Notes: generated by a model not told the origin, from the letters alone. Positions 28,301 to 39,773 are shown, counted from the stretch's first letter. The stretch is 64,000 nt of DNA from Limanda limanda (GCF_963576545.1 NC_083639.1:20864118-20928117); one strand, 5' to 3'. Translations and numbers: made by a program.

Positions 28301-31231
28301 TATATCAAGCATTAGCAAATAAAACCCAGAATTGATCTACAACATTAGAACAGAATGCAAGCTACCACACTAGTAATTCGTTTTTAAACAGCGCTTACAG
28401 TTTTAGGGGCTGGATTTCTCCTTTAAATTACAGTTGTGTCAACACATCCTGATACAGACTTATGGGTCAGTCTTTTGAGACTGAGCTGCGACTGCAGGCC
28501 TGTTTCCTATTTGCTTGGGAGAGAATTTGCTGAGAGATTTTCTTTGTAGGACGCAGGGAAAACACCAGCATGCATTATTCTACTCTGCTGGGAGACAAGA
28601 CAGGAGAATAAAGAGGAGGAGAGGCAGGGAAAATACACAGAGAGAGATTACAGACGGAGAGAGGGAGCGACAATAGAACAGAGGAGATGAGGCGATCCTC
28701 AGAAGACCGGGCTTTGTAGTCTGTGTGGTGGTAATTTGGTCCTCAGCTCTCCTCTGTAATTGTCCCTCATGATTAAAACTAGAAACAGTGATTGGTTCTC
28801 GCTCTTTGATGGATTCTGTCTGTGAAATCTCAGACGCCGCTGACTACACAGACAATCCTTCTGGACACAACCTCACCGTTACTTTGTTTTAATTACAAAC
28901 TGATCCGCTGTTATGCCAAAAAAAACACATCCTTTATTCCCAAATCTGTCACATCCCATCTGCTTTTTTGTCTCTTGGTCAGTTTTTACCATCTGAAGCT
29001 TGACATCTATCACAGCACAGGAACACTTGTTACTTGTTGGCCTCTGGAGGAAAGCAACATTTGTGGCTACTGTTGCTGAGCTGCACTAGTTCAGTCATGA
29101 GGGACTGATGAAAACGTTTCTTCATTAGATGCAGTGACAGCAGAAGAATTCATAAATCTAAATGAGAAATGCAAAAGACATGTTTCCTTTAAAGGTATGA
29201 TGTTTTATATCTTAATTGTTGATGTTCTTTACGTCTCGATAGCTATCAATAAATTAAGTAATCTGAAAAGATAAAAGAAAAAAAGCTGTCTGTGGCCCTC
29301 GAATGATTTTAATACTGGAGTGGACATATGTGGCTTATTTAAACGTGGGTACACAGAAAAGATATTGACTCCATTCCCATTGCCAGCATGCTGCATGTCA
29401 CAAACGCATCGTTACCTTTATTCAGACTATAAAAAATGATTGGATGTCATACCTGTCTGTCAATACCTGACCTTCCTGCCTCCATGCAGCCGGAGAGACA
29501 TACACAGCTGAAGCAGAGATGATAGTCAGAAGTTAGCGAGTGAGCAAGGAAAATTTGGCCACTAGCAGATGTCAGTGAACGTTTATGTGGTTTGGTGACA
29601 TAGCATTGACGAGAGATAGGAAGTGGTGGGATGTATCAGTTGCATTATTTCAAAGTGTAGCCTTCTCTTGCTAAACTCTAAGCCTACCAGTGTGTCTAGT
29701 TCCTGCCTTAACCCAAACCTAATCCTGGATCAACATTGGATCAACATTCTATTTGACCAAATAGTTCCAGGTAACACAGAACTCAGATTAGTAACCAAAT
29801 AATCCTCTTGTGCAAACCTGTCTTTTTCCACAACCTCTTCAACACAACAAAAGCACAGAGTCATTATGGCTGCAGCTCTGTCACTTAGCACCTCACTTGC
29901 TTAGCTGTGGTTTAATGGGTCCAACTAATTTAGAAACCAATGCAGGTAAAACCGCAACATCAGCCAGATGGGACGATCTAGGATTTATGCTCATATGCTC
30001 ATCATCCCCTTCGATTATCATCACACGCTCAGCAATTAACCTTCATGAGCAGCAGTGAAAGCTTATTTTCCCCCCAGTTTTTGTCTCACAGGTAATACAT
30101 AGTGTGCTTCATCTTTTCAGAGGAGGTTGTTGCTGCTGCTGTCTAAGAGGAAGATGACAGACATGTGCAATAAAGATGGAAATATGAAGTTATCACAATA
30201 TTTAGGTGACCATGGTTAGCACATACAAAATAATAAATTAATTTCATCATAATAAACCAATATGCACCCAATACTAACTTAGTATATAACTGAAGTGAAA
30301 CAAACAGCAAATATGCTTTTAAATTATGAAATTGTTACTTGTCAGATCACAATTTCTCTCTCTCTCTCACTCATTCACGCATTGTTTTACTATATTCCCT
30401 CAAGTTTGTTTACCTCTTAGGAAGTAAATTTATGTGACTTGTCTTATGTGACTTGCTTATCATATTAGTTTAAAAAATATTGGGCACCCAGAGTTTGCTA
30501 AATGTATGAATGAGGTTGTACACATTCAGCCAAGAAGCTCACATCTAACCAATGTCGTCAAAACAAATGTTGACTGGGCGGGTGCTGCATAGCTCACCTG
30601 GTAGAGCTAGACAGCAGGTACACAGGTTTGATTCTGGCTTGCATCCTTTTGCTGTGTGTCATCCCCCTCTCTTTCTCCCACTTTCACACTTAAACTGCCC
30701 TATCACATAAATGCAAAAATGCCTTCAACGAATTGTTCATAGGCTATTTGAAAATACGATTTCCAGAGCAGGGACTATTCTGGGGCCACAACTCTGGTTG
30801 AAACATGGCAAACTCTGAACAGTGCTGCTTGAAAGACAAAGACTAAGCTTTGTCTTTCAAGGTCTCTGAGTTTTCTGCCTCCACCCCAATAGTGGTGAGG
30901 TGAATAGAATTGTTGATGGTTATAACAGCATTGAATTCTCTATTGCGCTGTGGTGGAGGTAGAAGTTTCAGAAACCGATACCTCAAGAGGAAATTTCTTT
31001 TAGCAATTTAGGTGAACTGACCCCTTAAACAAATTTCTAAAGACAGCTTTTCATTCACCATGTTAATGTTCTCTCACAACACTTTCACATAGTTTTTTTT
31101 CTGTTTTCTGTTGTACTTGTTGCAGCCTGCCAACAATGCTGAAACATCCCCTAACAGGTGTGCGTCTCAATTCTTTGCGATATGGAATGGAACAGTAATG
31201 GATGTCAATGTGCAACAGCAGATTGCATGAC

Positions 31232-31286
<55 letters not shown>

Positions 31287-34200
31287 ATATTGCTGCAGAT
31301 GGATAATAAAGCAATCTGTTTCTGGATCTTGTAATCTAAAGCACTGCTCATCCCCAGCCCTCCCTCCCTCCACTGCTCATCTCCCATCTCATCTCCACCA
31401 AAATTAGATTGGAGAAACCGGGTACGGCTGCCGTCGCCTTATATGTGTGTGTCCACGTGCGTGTGGTTATGCATTAGTGAATTCACGTGAACGCTTGTAT
31501 TTGTGTGTATTGGAAGCCTTTTTCTTTCCTTCTTTCTCCTTTTATATCTCTTACACACATACACACAGACACACACACACACACACACACACGCAAACTT
31601 CCTGCCCATTATCATACATTAACATTATCACTGCACGTTCTGCTTTATTTGGCTCCAGCCAATCCTGAATTGTGACCGTATATCCAGCTGTCTAAAATTA
31701 GTTATTGATTTTTGCTCCCCCATTTCTCCTTCCGGTCCCTCCTCAATTTGTTCACCTGTTACTCTTGGGTGTCTTTGCCAGATGAAGGGATAAGTCATCT
31801 CGCAGTGTTGTGGGACGCGGCGTGTGCTCAGAATTAAGAGAGGAACCAGCCCGTTTGAGGACAAAACCATTTCTCTTCATGGTGAGCTTGATGTTAATGG
31901 CTGCTTTGTATGACGGGAAGGATGAAATGAAGACGGATGCTGTCAGTGGAAATGGAGATGAGGATACATTTGCTGATACCCAAAAAATATAATGATAACC
32001 CATAATCTGTGCTGTCTAATTTCAATCTCTTAATCAGCCAACTTGAACATAATGACCCCAGGGATATACAATATACATATCATCATTTATCAGAGTGAGG
32101 TGAGAAGATCAATGAGTCGGAGGCTGTGTGATGTGGAGATGAACTCAGGAAGAATTTAGCGTAGTTTAGCATAAAGGCTGGAGACAAGGAGACACAGCTT
32201 GCTATGCTAATTCACTCTAGATCTTAGGACACCACTGACTTACCATTAAGCTAAAATAAATGAAATATTCAAATAACTGTTCTACCTGGATTGCTCTATA
32301 CACATTCCACTGCAGTTAAAATTAACACATTTGGCATATATTCAGAACCTTAGAATTTAAATCAAGTTCAGAGGTTCTGAGGAGCCATTATGATTTATAG
32401 CTCAGCAAGAACAGTTACCATGGTTTAAGTTTAATCATGAATTCATAATTATGTATATGAACATGAGATTAAATTCATAGTTAACAATGTGTGTTTGTGT
32501 GTGTGTGTGTGTGTATGTGTGCTCTTCTGAGAAATTACGACATTTTGGCTGGTCCTCACTTTCTGACCCAATTTTAATGGCTTGTTTAAGGGTTTTGGGG
32601 ATAAGGTTAGAATTATGTCTAGATTAGGGTAAGGTTTAGGCATTTAGTTTTGATGGTTAAGGTTATGTTGAGGGGCAAGGGAATGCATAATGACGATGAG
32701 TGTCCTCAGTAAAATAGATGTACAATCGTGTGTGGGTTTCTCTGTACCTTGGTTAGTGTCAAAAATGTTAACGTTCTTGGCGAACTTGGAGCTCTGATGT
32801 CCTCCTCCTTGTCGCAGTCCTCCAAGCAGACAGAGCCTCCCAGCTGTGTCCCATATCACTCCACAATAGGAACGTTTACAGGGCATCATGGGCAGCGTTG
32901 ACCAAGAACGCGTCTCTGCATCGTACATCTCAAAGGCCTTCACTGGTCTCTTACACTGACGGCCACCTTTAAGATCAGGTCAAATTTATATATGTACTAA
33001 TGAAACTGTTGTATGACACACAAAATGCAACTATTGCAGTATAAACACAGCCACAGTGGTGCGTTTGTACCTGCCACGTAGAGTTTACTGCCAAGCAGTT
33101 GTGTGTTGGCATCGTAGCGTGGGGTCAACATTGGAGGAAGTAGCGCCCACACGTCCTTCCGCAGGTCATACTGCTGCAGGATGCTACGAGGGAGCAGGTC
33201 AGCACCCATTCCCCCCACGGCCAGAGCCCGTCCATCTACACATACACATAGCCAGAGTATAGTTTAGATTAATAATTCACAGCATCATAAATTAATGCAC
33301 AGTTTTCAATAAATACATTTTTTAGATTTAAGATTAGTCTGAGAAATATCCCTCACAACATCCAAAAAAGAGGTAGCAACACCTCCCTCAGCAATAATCA
33401 GCTAGTGAAAGACCAATCCCAGCTGGTGCAAATGCCTCACCGGCACTGTATTTTATGGAGTGTTAAAAATCTGCTAGACTACAGAGCTGGATGAGGAGTT
33501 AACTTGAGTCGAGGCAAGAGAGTGTGACAGACGAGTGGAGGACGGGGAGGACGGCGAGTACAGCAGCAGAATAAAAATGTCCACGTCTAGCACTTTAGGA
33601 TGACACCTCTAGAATAAGGATGGAAGTGGGTGAGGGTGTGAAAACAAAAGAAACTAAAACATTAATCATCAAACTCGAGAGAAATAGCTGCGGGGAAACA
33701 ATCTGCATTTTTATTATGTTTTTTACATTATCAATTTTTCATGTTTTTCATTATACAGCCCTTTCTTTTGAATTGTAACCTCAATGCATCTAAATTACAC
33801 AAATAACAAAGGAAGGAAAAACAAGTTTTTTTCCAAATAGGTTATATTAATTTGAGAGATGAAAAATGTCATTACCTAAAGTTCATCATCTAATATCTGG
33901 AAAATAATGATCCTGCAAATGTCAATAAAATGCCATACTTTAATCAATCGTGTGACTGACTATCCATTTAAAAATACCATATTTGTTTTAATTTTTCGCT
34001 ATCGATCACTTTGTCAGACTATTTGTCTCCTTTTCAGCTGCTGGGGATGAGTTTGGGGATGAAACTACACGCAAAGGAGCTGAGGATCGAAGATTGGTCA
34101 GGGAGATGGAGAGAGCAGCATGATGAAGCCTATATGAGGCCAATAAGTCTGTGTGTATGCAGCATCTATCTGTGTTCCTGCAGACACTGACAAATGCACC

Positions 34201-35205
34201 ACTGGACTGAATACAAACTCATCCATGGCTGACGAGAGGCTCTCTGAAAACACTGTTTATCTTTATAGACCGCTGGTTAAAAATCCACAATGTGAGAATA
34301 AATCTGAGCGTCAGGGCCGAAAAACCTGATCCACTGAAATCCAATCGGAAAACTTACCTGAAAAACTTCCAAGTTTAAAAACAACTTTTACTGAGGTGAG
34401 GTTTAAAGTGTTGTAGTCGTAGTTAGTTTAATGACAAAGGAACATTTAAAAGGTCATAGCAGCGATAAAATAGAAAATAAATACTAAAAATACTAAAAAG
34501 GGACAAACAGTGTTTGTAAGCGTTCACAAACCAATGAAGTTACGATTTACACCCAAGTTTGTCCAGACTTATGTAATATGATGAAATATGAAAATAAAAG
34601 GGATAGGACTCCATAGGTATTTACTTCTTCCTCCTTTTCAGACATGATTTATATGCTTTGAACATTTGTTTTTTAACTGTGCCTTTTTTCTGATATGTTG
34701 ATATTTTCCTTTTTATCTTTATTTCATACATGTTAGGGTTAGATAAAAAAAATCCCAACCTAACCTAACCTACGGAACAATTTAAACGGATTTAATAAAA
34801 AAAAATACATAAATTGCCCTCGACCTTTGATACAACTACCAAATTGTGCAAGATGCAATGAAATTAATTTTTTTCACAAAATGTAAGGTCACAGTGACCT
34901 CATCTTGTGACCTTTGACCACCAGAATTTGAAGTTCATTGTTGAGTAGACAGACATCCGACAATGAAAAGAAATCGAAGCAGGCCAGGCTGAGGAAAAAA
35001 CAGTGATGAAGTGAAATCAAGAGCTGCAAATAAAATGAAAACATGGCGCAGAGACAGCTCCCTGAACATGTTGGCAAAATAACATGTAAAGAAACATTAT
35101 ACTTTGATGTGAAGTTTTAAAATGTAAGTGGTCAATATGCAGCTTGATGAGGTCTAGACCTGCATCATCATCATTTTCTCTTGCAATATGCTGGAGTACA
35201 TTCAT

Positions 35206-35237
<32 letters not shown>

Positions 35238-38200
35238 GTACTTTATTCATCCCTGAAGGGAAATTAAGTTGTCATAGCAGCCGGTATATTTGAATACAAT
35301 AAAATACAATACAATACAAATAGAATAAAATTAAAAATATTGAGGTAGAAAGAATAAGTACTGCACTGTGTAGATCCATGCAAACAGTACTTGCTGTACA
35401 CTTCACAGTATACACTCTATAGCAGGGCTGAGCGATTAGGATCAGCCATGGTCCAGTATTTCTACATCAGTCACTGAGGGTGCAGCTTTGTACAAGCACA
35501 TCTACAGTTTATTTCCCACTGTCAGGTATTTGTGCACATGAGACAATACAGAGCAAGCACAAGAATTAAAGCTGTGTTTAAATTCACAGGAAGTATATAG
35601 ATTATATTACCCATATGTATTATTCATATGTTCAGTATATCAAATGCAATCTCAGCATCATGTGTTTGCATAGCCCGGTGTGCAGTTAGGGGGAGTAACA
35701 GTAGGTTACATGCCTCCTCTCACATGGGGGCAGTATTTGATGTATTGAGTTCAGATCTGTGGGGACGCTCATCTTCGTCTTTTCACATTTATCTGCAGTA
35801 GATTTACTGTCAACTTCAGATGTGAAAACCTTTGTCAAGGGCCAAATATGTTGCTGCAGGGCCAGTTTAAGTCCAGAGGCTGCTATTTGCCTACATCTCC
35901 TCTACACTATGGCCTCCAGTGTCCCTGCTGTGCATCGGTGGTAGTGACAACTGGGTGTCCTAATCATTACATGGACATCTGAGAAAAAACCACAACATAA
36001 GAGTACGAATATTTTAGGATGAAAAAGCGGTGCCACACACGTACAAAACCGAAGATGTCAAAAGAGATTTTGATGAAAAACCGCAATGCCTGTGTCGATG
36101 TGCTGTCAACGAAAACACAGATGAATTTATACATTATGTCCTGCCCCTGTCGGCAAGACACCCAATTGTGCTGACATCCTCTGGAGTTCGTGTCTTAAAA
36201 TACGTCTTATAAGGAAGTAAGTATTTTTTTATTTAGTTCCAGTATCTTTACTCCCACACACATCTTTCATCCTTCATTTGGTCTCAATGAATAATACAAC
36301 ACATCCCCTGCTGCCTTTACGAAGTACATTCGGCAAAACCAATAACAAAGTTCATGCTTAGGCTTGATTTTTCATGCATATTAAAGTAGAATGTGTTAAA
36401 AACACCACTTAATGGAATGAGACACTATGACTGGGTCGTGGACAGATCGCTTCATTTTAATTTGATCGAAAGAGAAAGTGTTTTTCCTCGGTTCTCTCTG
36501 GAGCTGCCTATTAATAATAATGTTCAGTCATTATACATTAATATGAGATTTGCCCCAAACAGCTAATACATTTTAATTAACTCTACCTGTTTGGTCTCAT
36601 TATTGCTTTACACACAACACCACCACGCTGCTGTCACACTAGAGGCCTGTGCTCTATGGTATAGTATTAGTTGCATTCAGGACACAACTTAGTTGCCCTC
36701 ATAGGATCAGGTTTATAATGTGAACAGTGATAATGTTATTATCCATACCCTTTACGGTGATAGATACCCCCATGAGGGCCTCCCGCAGAGCGCTCCTCTT
36801 CCTCCACCTCCCCTCCTCTATGTTGTACATCTCCACCACCTTCAGGGGGCTCTGGTCCTCACCCACTCCTCCCACCACCAGGATCTGCTTTCCAAGGACT
36901 GCCACGGCTGCCCCAGCACGAGGGGTGGGCATTGGGGGCAAACTTATCCAGCGGTCCCCCTGCAGACAGGAACATGGAGCTGCAGTCAGGCAAAGCAGTT
37001 CCATACAAACCCAAAGAAGATCAGAACATGTCAAAATATCTGGTTATATTTCAGTTACATCTTAGTTCAAAATAACAAAAACGCATTAATGTGTTCCTGT
37101 AACATAATCATCCATCTGTGCAATATGAACGGTCATGTGCAATAATCCACTGTACATATTCGGATATTCTGACACATATTATATTTCTTTACACTGAATA
37201 TACTGGTTTAAATACGGTATATTCTTCTTTATTTAAATATATATATATATATAGCTCTGTATATTTCTTTATATTCCTTCAACAAATTTCACCATTGAGG
37301 GACTAATAAAGGAATTCTTATCTTATCTTATCTTATAAAAGATTATTGGAAAATAGAAAAAAGGCAAAGGTACAAAGGATGTTCGACATAATTATCTTCA
37401 GAGTGAAGAAACTATGCATCTATTGCAAATGATCTTTCTGTAAAAAACATCAGTATGTTAGAAAGATCTGATAGTAGCCGACATGATTATGGTGGTTGTA
37501 GTTAACATTTCCATGGTAACAGTGAGCTCTACCAATCAGAGATGTTGCTATCACATCTGAGGATCTCTTTGACTTGGTGAACAAAATATGTTTTATTAAA
37601 AGTCAATTGATATCATTCAGACTTTTGGCTTCTACAGGAGCATGCAACGTTGTGAGTCTACACATGGATGGTTCCAATAGACTGATAATCAAATATCTAT
37701 TCAGAAAAATAATGGGATTTTTACTTCTATAACCTTGTTGTTAAGCATTTCACCTAGTACAGGTGATATTCCCTGACATGTGAGCCACTCAATATTGATG
37801 AAATACATGATGGAACAGAAGGTTGTTCAGAGGTTTTCAATGATGTTGGAGTAAAACTTGTCTTTCTTCTTTTATTTGGTGCCCCTCTACAGAGCCAGGT
37901 TAGGCTTTCTGAACCAGGCAGGTTTATTTCCAATTTAAATGGATATGTGACTTTAGTGTCTTAAATAAACCATGATACATTGGTGAGGTGGAAATTCAAA
38001 TGCAGCTACTGTACAGATAGTTATTTATGACCCCTTTTCAGTGCATTCATTTCAATAGGGAAAATTTCACTTATGAGTATCATCATCCAGAACACATTTG
38101 ACTATACATGTGAATGTTTCATTTTTTGTGGCTTATAGACCTTTGAAAAAATATAAATCACTGCTTCAACGTCTATGATTATACTGTAATGTTTTACCAA

Positions 38201-38443
38201 TTCATTGTTGCACTGAAACAACTTCTAACAGCACTTCTGAAAATGTTATATTAGATACAGGTTGGATTTGCTCTGTACCTCAGGAGAATAGAGCTCCAGG
38301 CCGGGGCATGGCCTCCCCGCAGCGTCGCAGCCCCCCAGCATGTACATCTGCCCCCCCACCTCAGACAGAGTGTGGTAGACGCGGCCGCTGGGCAGTCGTG
38401 CCAGGTTCTGCCAGTGAAACTCATGGACTGAGGGCACCGCCAT
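17408..38443 (-). CDS. klhdc8a: Kelch domain-containing protein 8A-like gene, seven coding exons (full gene span)
   Basis: Joined exons, in transcript order: 38443-38279, 36959-36749, 33235-33071, 32966-32748, 22110-22009, 19979-19831 and 17461-17408. Together they give 1,065 nt, or 354 residues plus stop. Every junction has GT..AG and the phases agree (0,1,1,1,1,0). The protein opens MAVPSVHEFHWQ, close to the start I remember for vertebrate KLHDC8A (about 350 residues). It contains seven GG doublets in kelch-blade contexts (MLGGC, VVGGVG, AVGGMG, VAGGRQ, LLGGLRQ, IAGGLG, VVGGVNQ), so a seven-bladed beta-propeller is expected. The segment SPLKVVEMYN points to the 8A rather than the 8B paralogue. 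Kelch propellers generally bind proteins. I see no BTB, BACK, signal peptide or membrane segment, so the product is probably cytosolic, and its molecular role is not evident. Noncoding 5' exons are likely but I could not place them. All blades are present and there are no frameshifts. Confidence 0.93.
19365..19425 (+). repeat. Dispersed fish repeat fragment in klhdc8a intron 6
   Basis: TTGCTTCAGATAAAAGCATC followed by CGCTACATGATATGTAATAA and TGTAATG matches the usual 'GATAAAAGCGTCTGCTAAATGA..TGTAATG' repeat end. Confidence 0.55.
19831..19979 (-). CDS. klhdc8a: klhdc8a coding exon 6
   Basis: The acceptor is TGCTTTAG/GTCATG and the donor AACCAG/GTACAG; phase 1 in, phase 0 out. It encodes HEPSALDTVEAFDPQ through RDRLLVVGGVNQ, the last complete blade. 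The TVEAF...W...P.PRC.CSSIV layout is diagnostic for the KLHDC8 family. Confidence 0.93.
21200..21480 (+). repeat. Repeat copy with nuclear-receptor half-sites (klhdc8a intron 5)
   Basis: It contains TGACCTTTGACC at 21223-21234, AGGTCACTTTGACCT at 21336-21350 and another TGACCTTTGACC at 21351-21362. The same arrangement occurs at 34886, so this is a dispersed repeat, not a single regulatory site. Confidence 0.7.
22009..22110 (-). CDS. klhdc8a: klhdc8a coding exon 5 (34 codons)
   Basis: This small exon was found by looking for the missing sixth blade between exons 4 and 6. The acceptor is TGTCTGCAG/GTGTGTGG and the donor GGACTTG/GTAAGAGA, phase 1 to 1. It encodes VWLKSEETVALKTKRADF followed by RGRMVIAGGLG, matching the WLK...KRADF...GGLG segment of the family. 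It lies 10.6 kb downstream of exon 4. A possible retroelement-like stretch (21620-21900) lies about 110 bp beyond its donor. Confidence 0.9.
22327..22397. repeat. (CA)n microsatellite
   Basis: About 71 bp with a single CAGACA interruption, near the start of klhdc8a intron 4's 3' end. Confidence 0.95.
24349..24618 (+). repeat. tRNA-derived SINE in klhdc8a intron 4
   Basis: The head is GGGCGACAGTGGGTAGAGCT with box B GGTTCAATCCC, followed by GGGCAAAATACTGACCCC and the 3' body ACGACTAGAAAAGCACTATA ending in TCCATTTATTAA. It shares its 3' body with the minus copy at 46588-46802. Confidence 0.85.
25408..25958 (+). mobile_element. 5'-truncated L1-like LINE, C-terminal end of the reverse transcriptase ORF
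   Basis: The plus frame encodes IYCWRRCGMVGDHSHIFYDC (a CxxC...H...C knuckle) followed by PFWKGI...PSQFLFDL...LLHIFLITARKM...KWL...PT..QWKQKL, the tail of fish L1/Tx1-type ORF2. The frame ends in TAA at 25756. An AATAAA and an A-rich tail follow (25930-25957). Matching CCTTCTCAAT-like sequence lies before (25398-25407) and after (25958-25967) the element and probably is the target duplication. Confidence 0.88.
27281..27861 (+). mobile_element. Non-autonomous hAT element with target-site duplication
   Basis: The 581-bp element has ends CAGTGGTTCTTAACC and GGTTAAGAACCACTG. It is flanked by a perfect 8-bp duplication CTCTAGGT (27273-27280 and 27862-27869), the size made by hAT transposases. Inside, on the plus strand, is a decayed hATC dimerisation segment: FGTTYLYN (about 27522), then KIKKRNRLCCENEIRVALAK and VKPRIS (27570-27650). 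It is a deletion derivative of a Charlie/ZBED-like hAT, with no complete transposase. Confidence 0.93.
30578..30720 (+). repeat. tRNA-derived SINE fragment
   Basis: GCATAGCTCACCTGGTAGAG (box A) and GGTTTGATTCTGG (box B) are followed by TTTTGCTGTGTGTCATCCCC, a typical fish SINE head. The 3' limit is uncertain. Confidence 0.75.
30828..30861. repeat. Perfect 14-bp hairpin
   Basis: CTTGAAAGACAAAG (30828-30841) and its exact complement (30848-30861) are separated by the 6-bp loop ACTAAG. It lies in a larger imperfect repeat (about 30790-31025) whose end reads GGTGAACTGACCCCTTAAAC, as in common fish short DNA elements. Confidence 0.85.
31234..31282. repeat. (TG)n microsatellite
   Basis: A 49-bp perfect TG array. 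A separate CA array lies at 31554-31592 and a shorter GT array at 32489-32520. Confidence 0.95.
32748..32966 (-). CDS. klhdc8a: klhdc8a coding exon 4
   Basis: The acceptor is CTTAAAG/GTGGCC and the donor ACCAAG/GTACAG. A 104-bp intron separates it from exon 3, the shortest in the gene. It completes the split GG doublet of YVAGGRQ and encodes VKAFEMYDAETRSW and LCLLGGLRQGGG. The acceptor has a weak pyrimidine tract, but the reading frame and family match leave little doubt. Confidence 0.9.
33071..33235 (-). CDS. klhdc8a: klhdc8a coding exon 3
   Basis: The acceptor is TGTGTAG/ATGGAC and the donor GTGGCAG/GTACAA. Phase 1 on both sides lets the exon join cleanly to exons 2 and 4. It encodes DGRALAVGGMGADLLPRS through GSKLYVAG, the third blade and the start of the fourth. 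Confidence 0.92.
34880..34925 (+). repeat. Second repeat copy with ERE palindrome and DR1 (klhdc8a intron 2)
   Basis: AGGTCACAGTGACCT (34886-34900) is a perfect estrogen-response-element palindrome with a 3-bp spacer. TGACCTTTGACC (34908-34919) is a DR1-type direct repeat. Binding is inference. Confidence 0.7.
35207..35357 (-). mobile_element. Short sister copy of the AGAT-tailed LINE 3' end
   Basis: About 7.5 AGAT units (35207-35236) are followed by roughly 120 bp nearly identical to 3817-3930, after which the match stops. It is a strongly 5'-truncated minus-strand insertion in klhdc8a intron 2. Confidence 0.85.
36749..36959 (-). CDS. klhdc8a: klhdc8a coding exon 2
   Basis: The acceptor is CTGCAG/GGGG and the donor AAAGG/GTATGG; the exon enters in phase 0 and leaves in phase 1. 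It encodes the run from GDRWISLPPMP to MGVSITVK, including the second blade (ILVVGGVGEDQSPLKVVEMY), which is the segment most like KLHDC8A. Confidence 0.92.
37225..37336 (+). repeat. LINE-type 3' end with CTTAT tail
   Basis: TTTCACCATTGAGGGACTAA followed by TAAAGGAATTC and (CTTAT)n is a typical fish LINE 3' terminus with a simple-sequence tail. The 5' limit is not resolved and includes a short AT array. Confidence 0.6.
38279..38443 (-). CDS. klhdc8a: klhdc8a coding exon 1 (start codon)
   Basis: This exon encodes residues 1-55, from MAVPSVHEF to LELYSPE. The ATG at 38443-38441 sits in a strong Kozak context (GAGGCCATGG). An in-frame upstream ATG would add 23 residues, but the family start resembles the downstream one. 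The donor is GAG/GTACAG, phase 0. The exon holds the first kelch blade (MLGGCDAAGRPC). Confidence 0.92.
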
Positions 38444-39431
38444 GGCCTCGGCAAATCCCCGGGACAGACCCACCGTAGAGTGGAGGCAACAGGGAGGAAG
38501 CCTGGAGTCCAAGAAGTTTTGAAGGTGTGTTGATCAAGGAGAGCTTAGAATATGGAGGTATGAGAGAACTGGAGGAATGTGGAGTCAGGGCCCCCCGGGG
38601 CAAAGAGGAAGTTCTTTATTGGAACGGCGTAGTGAAGGTAAGCAGAGGGAGTGTCGGATCAGTTAAAGGCCAAGCCGAACTCTCCTTCCCTGGGGAGACT
38701 TCGCTGCACTCAAGCTGGGCCCTGGAGAAGAAATGAGGTGAAATGACTTTACCAGCGTTTCAGAGAAGAGCTGCGTGTACATTTTCTCTTGAGTTACAAG
38801 GGTGGAGGTTTGCAGTAACTTATAAAATAATAACTTTTTACATTTACTCAAGTACTTAAGTACAGTTTAAATACTTTTGACTGCATCAGCCCTACAAACT
38901 GTAATGTTGCAAACATTATACTTAAAGAAATAACTTTACATAAATGGCTACCGTTTGAAAAATGTATTATTACCATTTTCTTGAAGTCGAGATTTTGACT
39001 GTTTCTTGGACTACACAAATGAATGCATCGCTTTTGATTTGGGGGGAAATATAAAGGACATTTTCAATATTTTCTAAAATTTTCTTAATTTAGAAACCAA
39101 ATGGCAGATTGTGTTTGCATCGATCTAAACACATATAATAGATAAATCATAAAGCAAGATAAAGCATACAATGACACAACAAAACTATTGTAAACTTCAG
39201 TGATGATCAGCAGATCATACATGTCTAAATAAACAGTTTCAACTTGAATTCAACCATTTCTACACATGGATCCCCAAATACAAGCAAACAAGATTTGACT
39301 TATAAAATAATTTACAAAAATGAATGAAATGAGAATATTTATCAAACTGATATTTTGAGTCAGGTTATTTGGAATCTCTAAACTTAAGATTGAATTTGTG
39401 GGTACATGGTTGTCTCTGTATATTGACCCTG

Positions 39432-39553
39432 TGATAAAATGGTGACCTGTCCAGGGTGATCTCTGCCTCTTGTCGAATGTGAGCCTGGATTGGCTCCAGC
39501 TCCGTTCTGCTAACATCATAGGATAAGCATTATAGATAATGGATGGATGGATA
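39432..39553 (+). repeat. SINE/LINE-tail fragment with GGAT repeats
   Basis: GGTGACCTGTCCAGGGTGAT, then GGATTGGCTCCAGC and GGATAAGCATTATAGATAAT, ends in ATGGATGGATGGATA. It is a common vertebrate repeat 3' half, without its tRNA head. Confidence 0.7.
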
Positions 39554-39728
39554 CTAATACTTTCACAATACTTTTTTTTGTTGAATACATCCGCACTCCC
39601 TCATCATATAAAACATTGCATTGGTAGGAAAACAAAGAAGACTATAAACACACATCTAAGTTGATTTGAGGAATCTATGAAACATCTCAGCCTTTATTAT
39701 TATTAGCACAGTCCAGCACAGCTCACAG

Positions 39729-39773
39729 GAAGTTTACCTGAGGTAAACTTCAGGTAAACTTCAGGTAAACTTC
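39729..39773. repeat. 11-bp tandem and inverted repeat cluster
   Basis: AGGTAAACTTC occurs three times in tandem (39741-39751, 39752-39762, 39763-39773). Its exact reverse complement lies one base upstream (39729-39739). Confidence 0.9.

Larger units (their letters stand above)
22111..32747 (-). other. klhdc8a: klhdc8a intron 4 (10.6 kb)
   Basis: This is the largest intron. It contains an interrupted CA microsatellite, a SINE (24349-24618), a 5'-truncated L1-like LINE (25408-25958), a hAT element (27281-27861), a second SINE (about 30578), a long perfect hairpin (30828-30861) and TG/CA arrays at 31.2, 31.6 and 32.5 kb. No further coding exon is needed to complete the protein. Confidence 0.75.
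33236..36748 (-). other. klhdc8a: klhdc8a intron 2
   Basis: This 3.5-kb intron holds a copy of the nuclear-receptor-site repeat (around 34886), a short LINE 3' end with an AGAT tail (35207-35357), and otherwise AT-rich sequence with no exon I can support. Confidence 0.7.

Noticed and set aside
36720..37145. Plus-strand frames of 141 and 112 residues
   Set aside because: They are antisense shadows of klhdc8a exon 2.
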